Shown: positions 23,739-32,524 of the stretch, piece after piece
Layout of the letters: each line of letters opens with the position of its first letter
How positions within the stretch are numbered: position 1 is the stretch's first letter
Made by a program: the position numbers and the translations under genes
Source of the DNA: Dipteris shenzhenensis
Taxonomy: Eukaryota; Polypodiophyta; Polypodiopsida; Gleicheniales
Length of the DNA: 64,000 nucleotides
Assembly: GCA_047967505.1 (NCBI GenBank)
Contig: CM106539.1
Reading direction: 5' to 3' (one strand)
The notes under the pieces: generated by a model
The model's input: the letters and a program-made list of their open reading frames with translations, nothing else
What the model was told of the DNA's origin: nothing
The model's database searches: none

Positions 23739-23909
23739 TGTGGGGGTTAAAGGTCACTGTGCCTTTACCCCGGTTATGTACATTACTCAAACACATATAT
23801 AAATGAATGAAAAAGAAGATTACGGTGGTTCTACACCCACCAAAACTTGTGTGGCTCTCTGTTTCTCTCGCTCCCTCTTCCGTTCTTGCTTCCATTGAGA
23901 GCACTCTCA
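23739..23909 (+). repeat. 3' LTR of element C
   Basis: 171 bp, same ends as the 5' LTR and eight substitutions from it by hand count, with no indels. Confidence 0.95.
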
Positions 23910-23914
23910 AAGCA

Positions 23915-24149
23915 AACACTCAATCTATTGCAATGTGTACATGAATAGTACAAAGATAGGCTTCTTATATAGAGAGAGCCTTTAGAATAGTCAACACATG
24001 TGGGATCCTCTCATCCACATTTCCCCTTGTGGATATCCTTGATCCACATCTCCACATCATGTAGTCCACATCCTAGGGTGGCTACTTTAATTCTTTCCTA
24101 TACCATATCTTAGCCTCTACTTATGTGCTCATGGCACCATATCTCAACA
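23915..24149 (-). repeat. 3' LTR of element X, main piece
   Basis: On the minus strand it starts TGTTGAGATATGGTGCCATG directly after an AAGGGGAGG purine tract (24150-24160). The LTR continues, after element C is removed, at 17979-17966 and, after element A is removed, at 13697-13657, ending CCATATTTTGTTA. The same end precedes the primer-binding site at 27242, which confirms that the three pieces belong together. Confidence 0.82.
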
Positions 24150-24255
24150 CCTCCCCTTGGTGCCATGCTCCATTGGCTACTGCAAGGTGGTCAGACGTGA
24201 GTTACAAGATCAAATCCTCCCCTAGGTGCTACATGGCTACTCTCAAGTGGTCACG
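24150..24255 (-). promoter_or_regulatory. Duplicated polypurine-tract module of element X
   Basis: Two similar stretches on the minus strand read GACCACTTGAGAGTAGCCATG...CTAGGGGAGG (about 24255-24214) and GACCACCTTGCAGTAGCCA...CCAAGGGGAGG (about 24196-24150). Only the second abuts the LTR. Confidence 0.6.
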
Positions 24256-25105
24256 TTTGATTTACAATCATATGGGCTAAAGGTGGCAAGGATGTTGCTT
24301 CTCAATACATGTTGTTCTTGTCCATGGCTTGATGATGACTCCACGTAGTTGACTTGCTGGTTCTTCAATCTGCAATCTTCTTCCTTATGTCCCAGCTTCT
24401 TGCAATGGTGACACTTTGGTTTGTTCTTCAGTCTGTAGTCACTTTGATAGTGACCCATCCTTCTGCAATGGTAGCACTTCGTTGATGTTTTACTGAACAA
24501 TGCTTGTTCTTCAATATAGATGTTGTGTGTTGATGTAGATGTCAATGTCGATGTCGATGCCTTCAACTCTCTTTCTTTTTCAAGAAGAGAGGATACAAAT
24601 TCGTCAAACTTGGGATCTGGGAGATTCTTCAAAGTGGTTGTCAGTGCATTGTACTCTGCAAGCACGCTTTTAAGGAGAATTGCAAGTGCATCTTTTTCCC
24701 CTACTTTTGCATTTATGCCTTCTAGTTGGGTCATAATGCTTTTGATTTTGTTGACAAATTGTGCCACCAATTTATTGAAGCTCATGTGCAAACCATAGAA
24801 TTCAATCTTAAGATGAATTTCTAGGTTTTTGGCTTTTGCACCAAACACTGTGTTCAACTCATCCCACGCATCCTTGGCATGATCCTTGGAGTCTATATGA
24901 TGAATTATGTTTGGACCCAAGTGCAAACCAATGAATGGTAGTGCTGCTTCATCTTTTTCCTTCTAGGCATCATTTTGTGTAGTGGGTATGTCTTCTTTTA
25001 CAGTCTTCCAAAGCTTTTGATGCATCAAGAGATACCTCATTTGTGTAGACCAGGTATGAAATCCTTCCCAGTGAACTTCTCAATAGTTGGGGTGTGTATT
25101 GCCAT
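24243..25105 (-). pseudogene. Element X Gag with two zinc knuckles
   Basis: The minus strand starts ATGGCAATACACACC at 25105 (MAIHTPTIEKFTGKDF). Stops occur near 25040 and 24965, after which 227 codons are open from 24926 to 24243. The open part is a UBN2-type Gag body (DAWDELNTVFGAKAKNLEIH, MSFNKLVAQFVNKIKSIMTQ) with a coiled, Glu/Lys-rich end. It is followed by two knuckles, CYHCRRMGHYQSDYRLK and CHHCKKLGHKEEDC. The first knuckle has Tyr in place of its last Cys and probably cannot hold zinc; the second is complete. The TGA at 24243-24245 lies 83 bp before the purine tract at 24160, so no pol genes exist. Confidence 0.82.
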
Positions 25106-26416
25106 TGCAAAGGTCTTACCAGTTGAATATACTTTCAAATATGGCAGTGTCTAATTGCATACAGAGAATCTGAGTTGACAGACGTGTAGAGCTCAAAAAA
25201 CCGGTTCTTTTTCCATTTTAGAGTGCATGCAATTTTTTCCTCGATTGAGAGTTATGGCTTGTAGAAGTTTTTATGAAGAAAGAAGAGGCATGATGATGTG
25301 GCATAGGGGGCATTCACATGCTACAGATACACTGTGCTTAGCAAGGGGTATGTGCTTAGGTGGCACTATGCCACGTGGTAGAAACTTAACTAAACCTCAA
25401 TAACCTAACCATGGTAAATTTAATCTAACAAAAAATGTAACCCAAGGCCATACTTAACCCAGGTCTGGTTGACTACCCTTCCTTATCTGCCACGTGTCTC
25501 TACCAACGGCTGCCACGTGTCCTAAGGTCTGAATTTAGGAGAGGAAAAGAAATGAGTGTGTGTGGAGAGATTCACGTTTTGTGATGACAGTATATGGAGA
25601 GCAAACGCGATGATCTATGGAGAGCGAAAGGCGATGCGGTCTCGAAGGTGGATGTGTGGAGAAGGCTACCTCAAAGGGCACCGTTTTGTTGATCTACTAG
25701 TCGATCAAGTCATATCTGGAGCTATTAGCGTTACGGTGCTGACCGTAGTGGAATGTTGTCTGAAGCACAGTGTAGGAGCTGCTGAAGGCGACGGTCATTA
25801 TAGTATTTCTTCTAGGCTGAGAGCTTGTGGAGCAGCCGTCCGGGTTGGTAGGTTCGCAGGCACTGTAGTTTTGAAAGCACCATTTGGAGTTCGTGGGGCA
25901 GTTCAATTGGTTGGGAGGTGGAGCAGCTAGACAACATAGTTGGCTGCCTCTCTTGTGGTCGTTGCAAGGCTGCACTACCCTTGATGCTGGTAGACTGCAA
26001 TCCCTTCAAGGCTCCTCTTAGCAAAAGCGATCTATCTGCCTCATCTTCTCGTTGTGGGTCTCCTCCTGAAGATCAGGATTCTCCACGTTCAGAAGTAGAC
26101 CTTGCCATGAAACTTGCTGTAGGGGCTATAGAGCTCGAGCTGATGAAGCGTGTGTAGTTTTCAGATAGGCTCTTAGTCTAAAAAACTCTCTCTCAATGAC
26201 ACTCTCTTTCAAACCTAAATTCACAGCAGAAGATCTCTCTCTCTCTCTCTCTGTCTCAATGAACAAGAGCTCTCAAGGAAACCTTTAACTCTCTCTTTCG
26301 TAGAATAAACTAAAACTCTCTCTCTTTGTCTCCCAAGAATCTCTTAGGCGAAAGTGAAGGATCTCTCAAAAATCTTTCACAAATTATCGAAGGAGATGAA
26401 CAAAAATCCTATGGAC
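25106..26416 (-). other. Leader of element X
   Basis: On the minus strand this lies between the primer-binding site and gag. It contains G-boxes and CCACGTG-type words at about 25300-25520 (for example GCCACGTGG near 25371 and GCCACGTGTC near 25490 and 25511), like the two plus-strand leaders. A CT microsatellite lies at 26228-26252. Frames at 25556-26157 show no domain. It is interrupted by solo LTR B. Confidence 0.6.
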
Positions 26417-26421
26417 GGAAA

Positions 26422-27120
26422 TGTAAGAAAATAATACAATGTATGTGCTCAACAGATAATAGGATCTCGTATGCAAGAGAGAAAAGTAGATAGTATGAAG
26501 AATAAAAAATTTGATTACTGTAAAACTGATACAATAGATGGCACTACCTCCCAACCATTTGATGGCGTGCTGGAAACAGTAGAGGACGGAGGCTGGATGC
26601 TAAGGAATCAGGGTTGCTATAGCCAATGATGAATATGGGCTTCACGAGCTTGCTCTTATATAGCCACCATTCGTAGTCAGTTGGCCCAAAACGGTCGACT
26701 GGAGGTCGGTCCCGAAATAGATCACCGACCACACGTTAGATCCATGGTGCAGAATAGAGCAACTAACCTATGGTCTCTGTTTGGCCTAGAGCTATCCGGG
26801 ATCATTTGGGGCTCCAAATGGGCCCCGCAACCCGAGAGTGGGCTGCCCCGAGAAATGCTCCATCTACCCTCAGTGCAGTCAGTCATGGGATGCCCTCCCA
26901 CACTTGCATGTAGCCTAGTTGGCAGTGTGACAACTCTATCTGAAGCCGTCCAGCCATCATGCCACACATGGTCCCCATCTGGTGTCCAAACCAGGACCTA
27001 AAACTAGGACCTACCGAATAACCGAGCTACTCAAATGCCTTCTCCTCATATGGGGGGCTTACAAGTAGAGTTAGCTGGTTCCTGCGTAGTTACACGAGAG
27101 TGGAGCATTGATATCTAACA
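26422..27120 (-). mobile_element. Solo LTR B of the element A family, TSD GGAAA
   Basis: 699 bp with the same ends as the element A LTR (minus strand TGTTAGATATC...CTTACA), flanked by GGAAA at 26417-26421 and 27121-27125. There is no internal region, so it is a solo LTR left by recombination between the two LTRs of a former element. Compared with the A LTR it lacks a stretch near the 3' end and carries a short duplication (ACCTAAAACTAGGACCTACC) near 26995-27015. Confidence 0.93.
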
Positions 27121-27230
27121 GGAAATTCTCTTTTAGCAACGGAATAAAAGGATGAACACTCAATCTCTCAATCTCTCGATCTATTGCTCTCTTTCACATG
27201 GATCACAATGTCTCAACAAAAGGCAAGGGA

Positions 27231-27242
27231 GCTCTGATACCA
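27231..27242 (-). promoter_or_regulatory. Primer-binding site of element X
   Basis: GCTCTGATACCA on the plus strand is TGGTATCAGAGC on the minus strand, followed by TCCC as in the first copia element. The 18 bp at 27243-27260 are the surviving end of the 5' LTR. Confidence 0.88.
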
Positions 27243-27260
27243 TAACAAAATATGGGATCA

Positions 27261-27571
27261 TTGTACATGCTTCCGCTACATAGTCACTGTGCTCACATAT
27301 GCACATACTACTCTGATTTCCTTTTCAATTTTCTTTTTGGTTTTGGATGCTATCATATGCACCGAACGAAATTCACAAATAGGTCTTGTATGTACACCCT
27401 CTACTTACCCAGTGAAATTGAAGAGGGGGTGTTGAGGATGGTGTAAATTGCACCATACCTCTAGGGCATAGGGGCAAACCCTAACCCTAAGGGGTTCACA
27501 TGTATATTTTCATGTTCATTGTCAATACACTTAGTGTACATGTAGCTATATCGTGTGCACTCCTTTCTATT
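27261..27571 (+). mobile_element. 3' end of another copia element (Y), truncated LTR
   Basis: A purine tract (AAGAGGGGG, 27421-27429) is followed by a TGTTGAGGATGG start at 27430. The LTR-like sequence contains AAACCCTAACCCTAAGG and CTTAGTGTACATG, resembling the LTR that ends at 3074. It stops near 27571 where Helitron sequence begins. 27261-27420 would be the untranslated end of that element; no coding remains are visible. Confidence 0.55.
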
Positions 27572-28218
27572 AAAAAGAGACTTGAATACAAATCCACTTA
27601 CGCAATAGGTAATGTTCGACCAAAAACTCTAATGAGAGCTCTTAATGTACTAATAGATAAACCTTTGTATATTGAAAACAATGTCACTATTAACCATGAG
27701 TGGTATAAACATATACTAAGGCTACAAGAAGAGAACACCAATGTAAACTTAGTAGAAGGTACAAATAATAATGAAGATAATGACGAGAATGCTAATATTG
27801 ATGCTGACACATTGATTCACGATATCATGAGTGCCGAACAAATTATTGACTACGAAACAAAAGTGATATATGTTGCCCCTGGAGAGAACCAATTACCACT
27901 TTTCCAGGATAAGCATAACAAAGAGCTAAATTTCTCAACCCTATTCTTTGGATGTCCTAGAGAGGTGCGCAATCTAAAATTGTCGTATTTAGACATTGTG
28001 AAATGAGAAATCATGCACAAATCTTTGAAGTTCTCACACAACATTCCAAACTTGTTTTTCAAATCAATCAAGGTTCTCATACATCAAGTTATGCAATCTA
28101 TATGAGTATGATTAAGCAAAGGGATGTTGCAAAACAAAGTGTAATACACGAAAGACGTGACGAACAATACAAACATAGAAACAATTCTACAATTAGGAAT
28201 AGGATATTGGGACTTTGA
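27572..28218 (+). pseudogene. Helitron N-terminal region
   Basis: The first readable block is YKSTYAIGNVRPKTLMRALN, followed by LIDKPLYIENNVTINHEWYK, as in the region before Rep in Helitron proteins. An acidic Asn-rich linker follows, then YVAPGENQLPLF and KELNFSTLFFGCP, matching the A-P-G-E and F-P-t-L-F blocks of the family. A stop at 28004-28006 and a frame change are followed by a short block to 28218. It is non-functional alone. Confidence 0.75.
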
Positions 28219-28284
28219 GAGCTTGCGAATATCTCCAAACTACAAGGAGAAACTAAGGAAAGACACATTTGGAGCACATTTGCA

Positions 28285-28790
28285 ATGATGAGGCAATTGG
28301 GACCACCTACATTCTTCATTACGTTTTCATGTGCAGAACGCCTATGGGATCCTCTAGTGAATGCTCTCCAAACAAGATACAACTCCAATACTTGCAATAC
28401 AATGCAACCACTGACAAATAGGGAGATCAGCCAATTTGTGCAAAGAAACCCTACAGCCTGCGCTAGATATTATGTTCACAAGCTACAACTAATGCTCTCA
28501 CTTATCCTCAAAGACTCCACAATACTAGGAAATGTTGTTGATTCCTTCTTCATAACTGAATTTCAAAATAGAGGGAGCCAGTACGAACATGGTATTCTAT
28601 GGGTGAAGAACACACCAACATACAATTCGAATAACAATGAAGAATTAATAAATTTCATAAATGACCACATCACATGCGATAAGATATTCTTAAATGATAA
28701 CATAAAAGAAATTCAAACACATAAACATACGGCAACATGCTCGAAAAAAGGAAGAAGAATTGTAGATTTAACTATCCAAACCCACCCTTG
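28285..28790 (+). pseudogene. Helitron Rep (Helitron_like_N) domain
   Basis: 168 codons start MMRQLGPPTFFITFSCAERL, which matches the L-G-x-P-T-F-F-x-T block of Helitron Rep. Near residue 99 is EFQNRGSQYEHGILWV, the HUH block that binds metal and helps cut single-stranded DNA. The usual H-x-H reads Y-E-H here, so the first metal-binding histidine is lost. HKHTATCSKKGRR follows near residues 152-164. The tyrosine nucleophile region is not clearly resolved. The frame ends at 28790. Confidence 0.82.
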
Positions 28791-29892
28791 AATGAGACAA
28801 TGATCTCAAACCTTTAGCTGATACCAATAGAGAAAAATATCAACACTTATACTAAAAAATAATGGCCAAATTCAAAAATTGGAACCAAACACAACAATGG
28901 CATGATTGAACAAATGGTTGAAACACTTGGACATAGACTTGCAAGCATATATCCAATCTCAATCAAACATTACAGAAACAACTTTGTTTCTAAAACATGA
29001 CCCTAAGGACATATTCACTAACGCCTTCAACAAAAAAAAAAAAAACTTATGGCAATCAAACATGGACATACAATTCATTATGGATCCCTATGCAGCAACA
29101 TCCTATTGCACATCATACATGACTAAAATGGACAACACAATAACACAACATTGAAAGACACAATGAGAGTATGCATGCAAGAAAACTCATCAACACAAGA
29201 ACGCATGCGCAAAATGGGAAACGCATTCCTTCACTCACAACAAATGAGTGCACAACTGGCTTTCTTAATTACAGTCTTTGCCATTGCATAGATCCACACG
29301 ACATTTCCAATTTGTCAACACAAATGAGAAACAAAGGAGAGCTTTCTTACTGAAATTAAAAGACATTCTTCAAAAACTACCTAACGAGTCGACAGACATA
29401 TCATATGAGTCAATAATTGACAAATACTTAAGAAGATCTCACATGGACGACATATGCTTGGCAACATTCGCAGCTGAGTACAACCACTCACAACACACCT
29501 ACAAAAAAAGGAAAAAATCAAAGATAATAAGGTTTGTAAAGTTTAATAAATTCAAGGACCCAGACAGTTACTACCGAGAACAATTACTATTATACTACCC
29601 TTTCAAAGAAAATGAAAACCAAGAATTGCTAAAACATGGAAGCTGGCAAATAGCATACTTCGCAAACATACAAACTATTGAAGAAAATAGGGAGACATAT
29701 AACTATCAATATGAAGAAAAAACAGAAGAGGAAAATATCACAAATGATAACGAACAAAATGAAGATAGTGATAGCATCACATACATCATGCAAAATGAAA
29801 GTAACAAACAATACTACAACATTGGATTGGACATGCCTACATTGCAAAATCAAGCAAAAAAAGATAATTTTGTAATAAGCAAATTTTACTAG
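28791..29892 (+). pseudogene. Helitron region between Rep and helicase
   Basis: Blocks in several frames are typical of the part after Rep: NMDIQFIMDPYAATSYCTSY then MTKMDN (about 29062-29136), MGNAFLHSQQMSAQLAF (about 29215-29265) and KYLRRSHMDDICLATFAAEY (about 29424-29483). 29278-29892 is a long open stretch that continues through FVKFNKFKDPDSYYREQLLL, an F-K-D-P-x-x-Y-x-R-E-x-L block seen in Helitron proteins, into an acidic linker. The same blocks occur in the second copy. Confidence 0.75.
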
Positions 29893-30500
29893 ACAACAAT
29901 GATTACTTCCAAAAGCTCCACTCTTTGAATAAAGAGCAAAGATCACTATTTGATGATATCATGCTACGCAAAAGGTTGCACCCTTCTGATAAAATAAATT
30001 TGTTCCTCACAGGAGGGGCATGAACAGGGAAAACATATTTGCTCCTTCTACTAGTGCAAGGACTACTTCACCTATTACAACCTACAAATACCGCATGCTA
30101 ATCTCGACTTACCAAAGGTTTTGATGCTAGCGTATACAAGAAAAGCGGCACGAAACGTCAATGGCAACACAATACACTCTGCACTACACTTGCCCACACA
30201 TAAAAAAAACCTTACTTCTCTTCCTAGAGAAAAATTGGACACACTAACCTCGCTATATGAAGAAGTTCAACTCATTGTATTTGATGAGATTTCATTGGTG
30301 GGAAAGAGAACTATGGACTTTGCGGACTTAAGGACTAACAATGGAGAAACTTGCTTTCTCCCCAAAAGGAGTACGAGCACATGGGTTGGCATATACAACT
30401 TTATCTAGAGTAAAAAAAGTAAATCTATACTTGGTAGAGCTCTTGCAATTTCAAAACTTCAATGTGGACAATGACGTCAAGAAAGAGATGGAACGCCTCA
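29893..30500 (+). pseudogene. Helitron PIF1 helicase, internally deleted
   Basis: LNKEQRSLFDDIMLRKRL is followed by FLTGGA then a TGA stop and TGKTYLLLL, so the Walker A glycine codon is a stop (about 30021-30023). LMLAYTRKAARNVNG and NTIHSALHLP (motif Ia) and LIVFDEISLVG (Walker B) are next. After DFADLR the sequence jumps to FSPKGVRAHGLAYTTLSRVK (motif VI) within a few codons, so several hundred base pairs covering motifs III-V are missing. The helicase would unwind the donor strand during rolling-circle transposition; this copy cannot. Confidence 0.85.
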
Positions 30501-31160
30501 TAGATCATGCATCTTACAAAACAATATTGCAAACACGCTTGCAAGATTCAAAAAATAATACAATCCTCGTTCAATCTTTGAACACAAGATCCCTACCAAA
30601 ATACGAGGAAGATCTGAAAGGAACAACCCAACTAATGATTTTTGATGTCATTTGCTTACAAGAAACAAGAACAAAAAATCCAAGCAAATTCATCGATCAA
30701 GCATTCGAAGCGATCAACAACTACTCACACTCAGGGTCTTGCATGCTAGTTCGTAAAGAACTAAATATTGAAAGCATGGAGACTTATAATGAAAAGTATG
30801 GGATAGAGATTACAAGGATCAAAATTCAAAAATCAAAAAATACATACACAATCATCAATGTGTACAGACCCCCATCCACAAAATACAACTTCTTCATAGC
30901 GTGCCTTCAGAACATACTTTCTGACACAAAAAACAAAGAATCTAACACCATTATATTTGGAGATTACATGTTGAAGCAAACCCCACAAGCAACAAACCTC
31001 CAAAATATGATGCACAACTTTAAGTTCAAATTACAATTTCAAGAGCCAACAACTACTTATGGATCTCAATTAGATCACATATGGAACAACATTAGCAACC
31101 CAGATATGAAAGCAGGAACATCTTTTGCATATTGAAGTGACCACTCCATCACATACATAT
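30501..31160 (+). pseudogene. Helitron C-terminal endonuclease-like (EEP) domain
   Basis: It continues in frame from helicase motif VI (frame 30341-31135). The blocks are ILVQSLNTRSLPKYEEDL, FDVICLQETRTKNPSKF (the catalytic Q-E), TIINVYRPPSTKYNF, IIFGDYMLKQT (usual G-D-F-N; the Asn is replaced) and YGSQLDHIWNN. A TGA at 31133-31135 interrupts the frame and is followed at once by SDHS, the last catalytic Asp-His of the family. Order and motifs match the endonuclease/exonuclease/phosphatase fold found in non-LTR elements and Helentrons. It is not a LINE piece, because it is fused in frame to the helicase end and no reverse transcriptase follows. Confidence 0.82.
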
Positions 31161-31183
31161 ACACATAAATATCACTAAGCAGT

Positions 31184-31415
31184 TCGGCTATCTTCTCTCT
31201 CAATTGTAAACAAGCAGTATTTGACGTAGGGATCCAAGTGAAATGGCTAGTGGTCAGTTGGCCCGAGGAGAGCACTAGAGTCCGCCTCCTGAGTATTTTG
31301 AGCGAGATGTCTTTTGTCTGAGCCATATGTAAGAAATTGTCTGTGCTGTATGTAAGATAGTGTATTGTGGAATATATGAGAATACCTCTTTTCAATTTTT
31401 TTTTTAAAAAAAAAA
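31184..31415 (+). mobile_element. SINE-like retroposon with 13-bp target duplication
   Basis: A 232-bp insert ends in T(9-10)A(11) and is flanked by ATCACTAAGCAGT at 31171-31183 and 31416-31428. The length, poly(A) end and long target duplication indicate LINE-mediated insertion. GGCTAGTGGTCAGTTGG (about 31239-31261) resembles a tRNA D-arm/A-box, but a convincing B-box is not seen, so a tRNA origin is only possible. It contains no coding sequence. Confidence 0.78.
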
Positions 31416-31489
31416 ATCACTAAGCAGTGTTGCAGAGTGTTGCAAAGGGTCAAACTTCAACCGTGCAAGGGGGAAGGCAGACTTGTACC

Positions 31490-31710
31490 GCTGTCCTTGT
31501 GTTAAATCCCAAATGAATGAATGCCACCCGTGACCTTTGCGCAGACACTGCGGAGTCCAACTGTTCACAAAAGGTGCGGTTTTGTGATCTGCAAAGTGTG
31601 CAGAAGGCCGCTGTGCTTCTGTGTCCTTCTGTTAAATCCCACGTGAATGAATGGCAGCCACCTTGTGCGGATACTACGGAGTCCAACTGTTCACAAAAGG
31701 TGCGGTGTGG
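31490..31710 (+). repeat. About 130-bp tandem duplication
   Basis: GTTAAATCCCA(A/C)(A/G)TGAATGAATG recurs at 31501 and 31631, and CAACTGTTCACAAAAGGTGCGGT recurs about 126 bp apart. It lies about 0.8-1 kb upstream of the STAY-GREEN start codon. Confidence 0.88.
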
Positions 31711-31740
31711 ACTCCCTCTTATTACGTGAGAGAGAGACTT

Positions 31741-32524
31741 CATTTCAATGATTAGAGAGATACAAAGAAGAAAAGAAAAATAATTTCTTTAAAGTCAGGC
31801 CACGCGCGAGGCCGCGGAGTTGCTCAAGTAAAAGCAACTAGCAGAGAAGGCCGTGGAGTTGCTGATTAAGAGTACGTTCCCGCCTGAGCGGAATAGCCAA
31901 GAATCACGCCCAGACAGTTCTCATGGTCTACCCTGGCATTCATGGAGCTTATCCATGGCATTCCACCGCCCCACTGGAGACGGAAAATTTGAGTCTCCCA
32001 GCAGGCATTGTGGTGCTACCTCCCTAACACAAGGTTTCCACCCAGTAAGGTTGCAAGCTTCCCTCAATGAACAGCTGCAGTAGCGTGCAATCGGGTCCCA
32101 TACTTTGCAGGGACTCAGCGAGCGGTACGTGGGAACCCATGCTGCCCAATGTTCCGTCAAGCCAGAACCTGAGCAGAAATGCTAGGAAGCGCCACACACG
32201 GGAATGTGCTCTAAAGCAACTAGCAGAGCAATAGCTATAAAGACCACGATCAAGACCACGATCCACAAAGCAGCTACGAACTCACGGCGACCTGCAAACA
32301 ACCACAAACTCACGGCGACACTATAGCAAACAGCAGCAAGTACGCAGATTCTGATTCATCACAGCAAAGAACGCACGGCGTCCAGCTTCTTCTCAGACCT
32401 TAGATCCTTTTCCTGGCAGGGATCACGTTGCAAGGATCGCCAAACCAAAAAAAAAAACACTATCACTGGATCACCATCTCCTGGCCAAGCCAATAAAAAA
32501 CACTCTCAGAGATGGACTGTGGGT
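31741..32524 (+). other. Upstream region of the STAY-GREEN gene
   Basis: It is more GC-rich than the surrounding repeats, with no recognisable frame. A CCAATAAAAAAC stretch at 32489-32501 and an A run near 32448-32458 lie close to the start codon. The transcription start cannot be fixed from sequence alone. Confidence 0.4.

Larger units (their letters stand above)
17980..23909 (+). mobile_element. Copia element C, complete ends, TSD AAGCA
   Basis: A full-length plus-strand Ty1/copia element with two 171-bp LTRs (17980-18150 and 23739-23909) that begin TGTGGGGGTT and end CACTCTCA. It is flanked by AAGCA at 17975-17979 and 23910-23914. I count eight differences between the LTRs (about 95% identity), so it is not recent. 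Primer-binding site, leader, gag-protease, integrase, reverse transcriptase and purine tract follow in the copia order. Pol carries a frameshift and several stops between protease and reverse transcriptase. The insertion site is inside the 3' LTR of element X, 14 bp from the CAAGA copy of element A. Confidence 0.96.
13657..27260 (-). mobile_element. Copia element X, gag-only host of nested insertions
   Basis: This is a minus-strand LTR element whose parts, after removing later insertions, are: a primer-binding site (27231-27242), a leader, a gag gene (24243-25105), a purine tract (24150-24160) and a 3' LTR of about 290 bp. The LTR survives as 24149-23915, 17979-17966 and 13697-13657. Only 18 bp of the 5' LTR remain (27243-27260), where the sequence changes to unrelated material. 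There is no protease, integrase, reverse transcriptase or RNase H between gag and the purine tract, so the element could not move by itself. Elements A and C interrupt the 3' LTR and solo LTR B interrupts the leader. Confidence 0.8.
27572..31160 (+). mobile_element. Helitron with C-terminal endonuclease (Helentron-like), decayed
   Basis: A plus-strand rolling-circle transposon remnant. The order is an N-terminal conserved region, the Rep (HUH) domain, the region between Rep and helicase, a PIF1 helicase with an internal deletion, and an endonuclease/exonuclease/phosphatase-like domain. The helicase-plus-endonuclease order is known from Helentron/Helitron2 elements, whereas canonical plant Helitrons lack the endonuclease. 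The true 5' end is missing: the N-terminal zinc-finger part seen in the second copy (52721) is replaced here by the copia LTR. Stops and frameshifts are frequent but the family assignment is secure. A 3' hairpin or CTRR end was not identified. Confidence 0.85.

Noticed and set aside
31239-31300. A functional tRNA gene in the SINE-like insert
   Set aside because: A D-arm-like stretch is present, but no acceptor pairing or convincing B-box was found.
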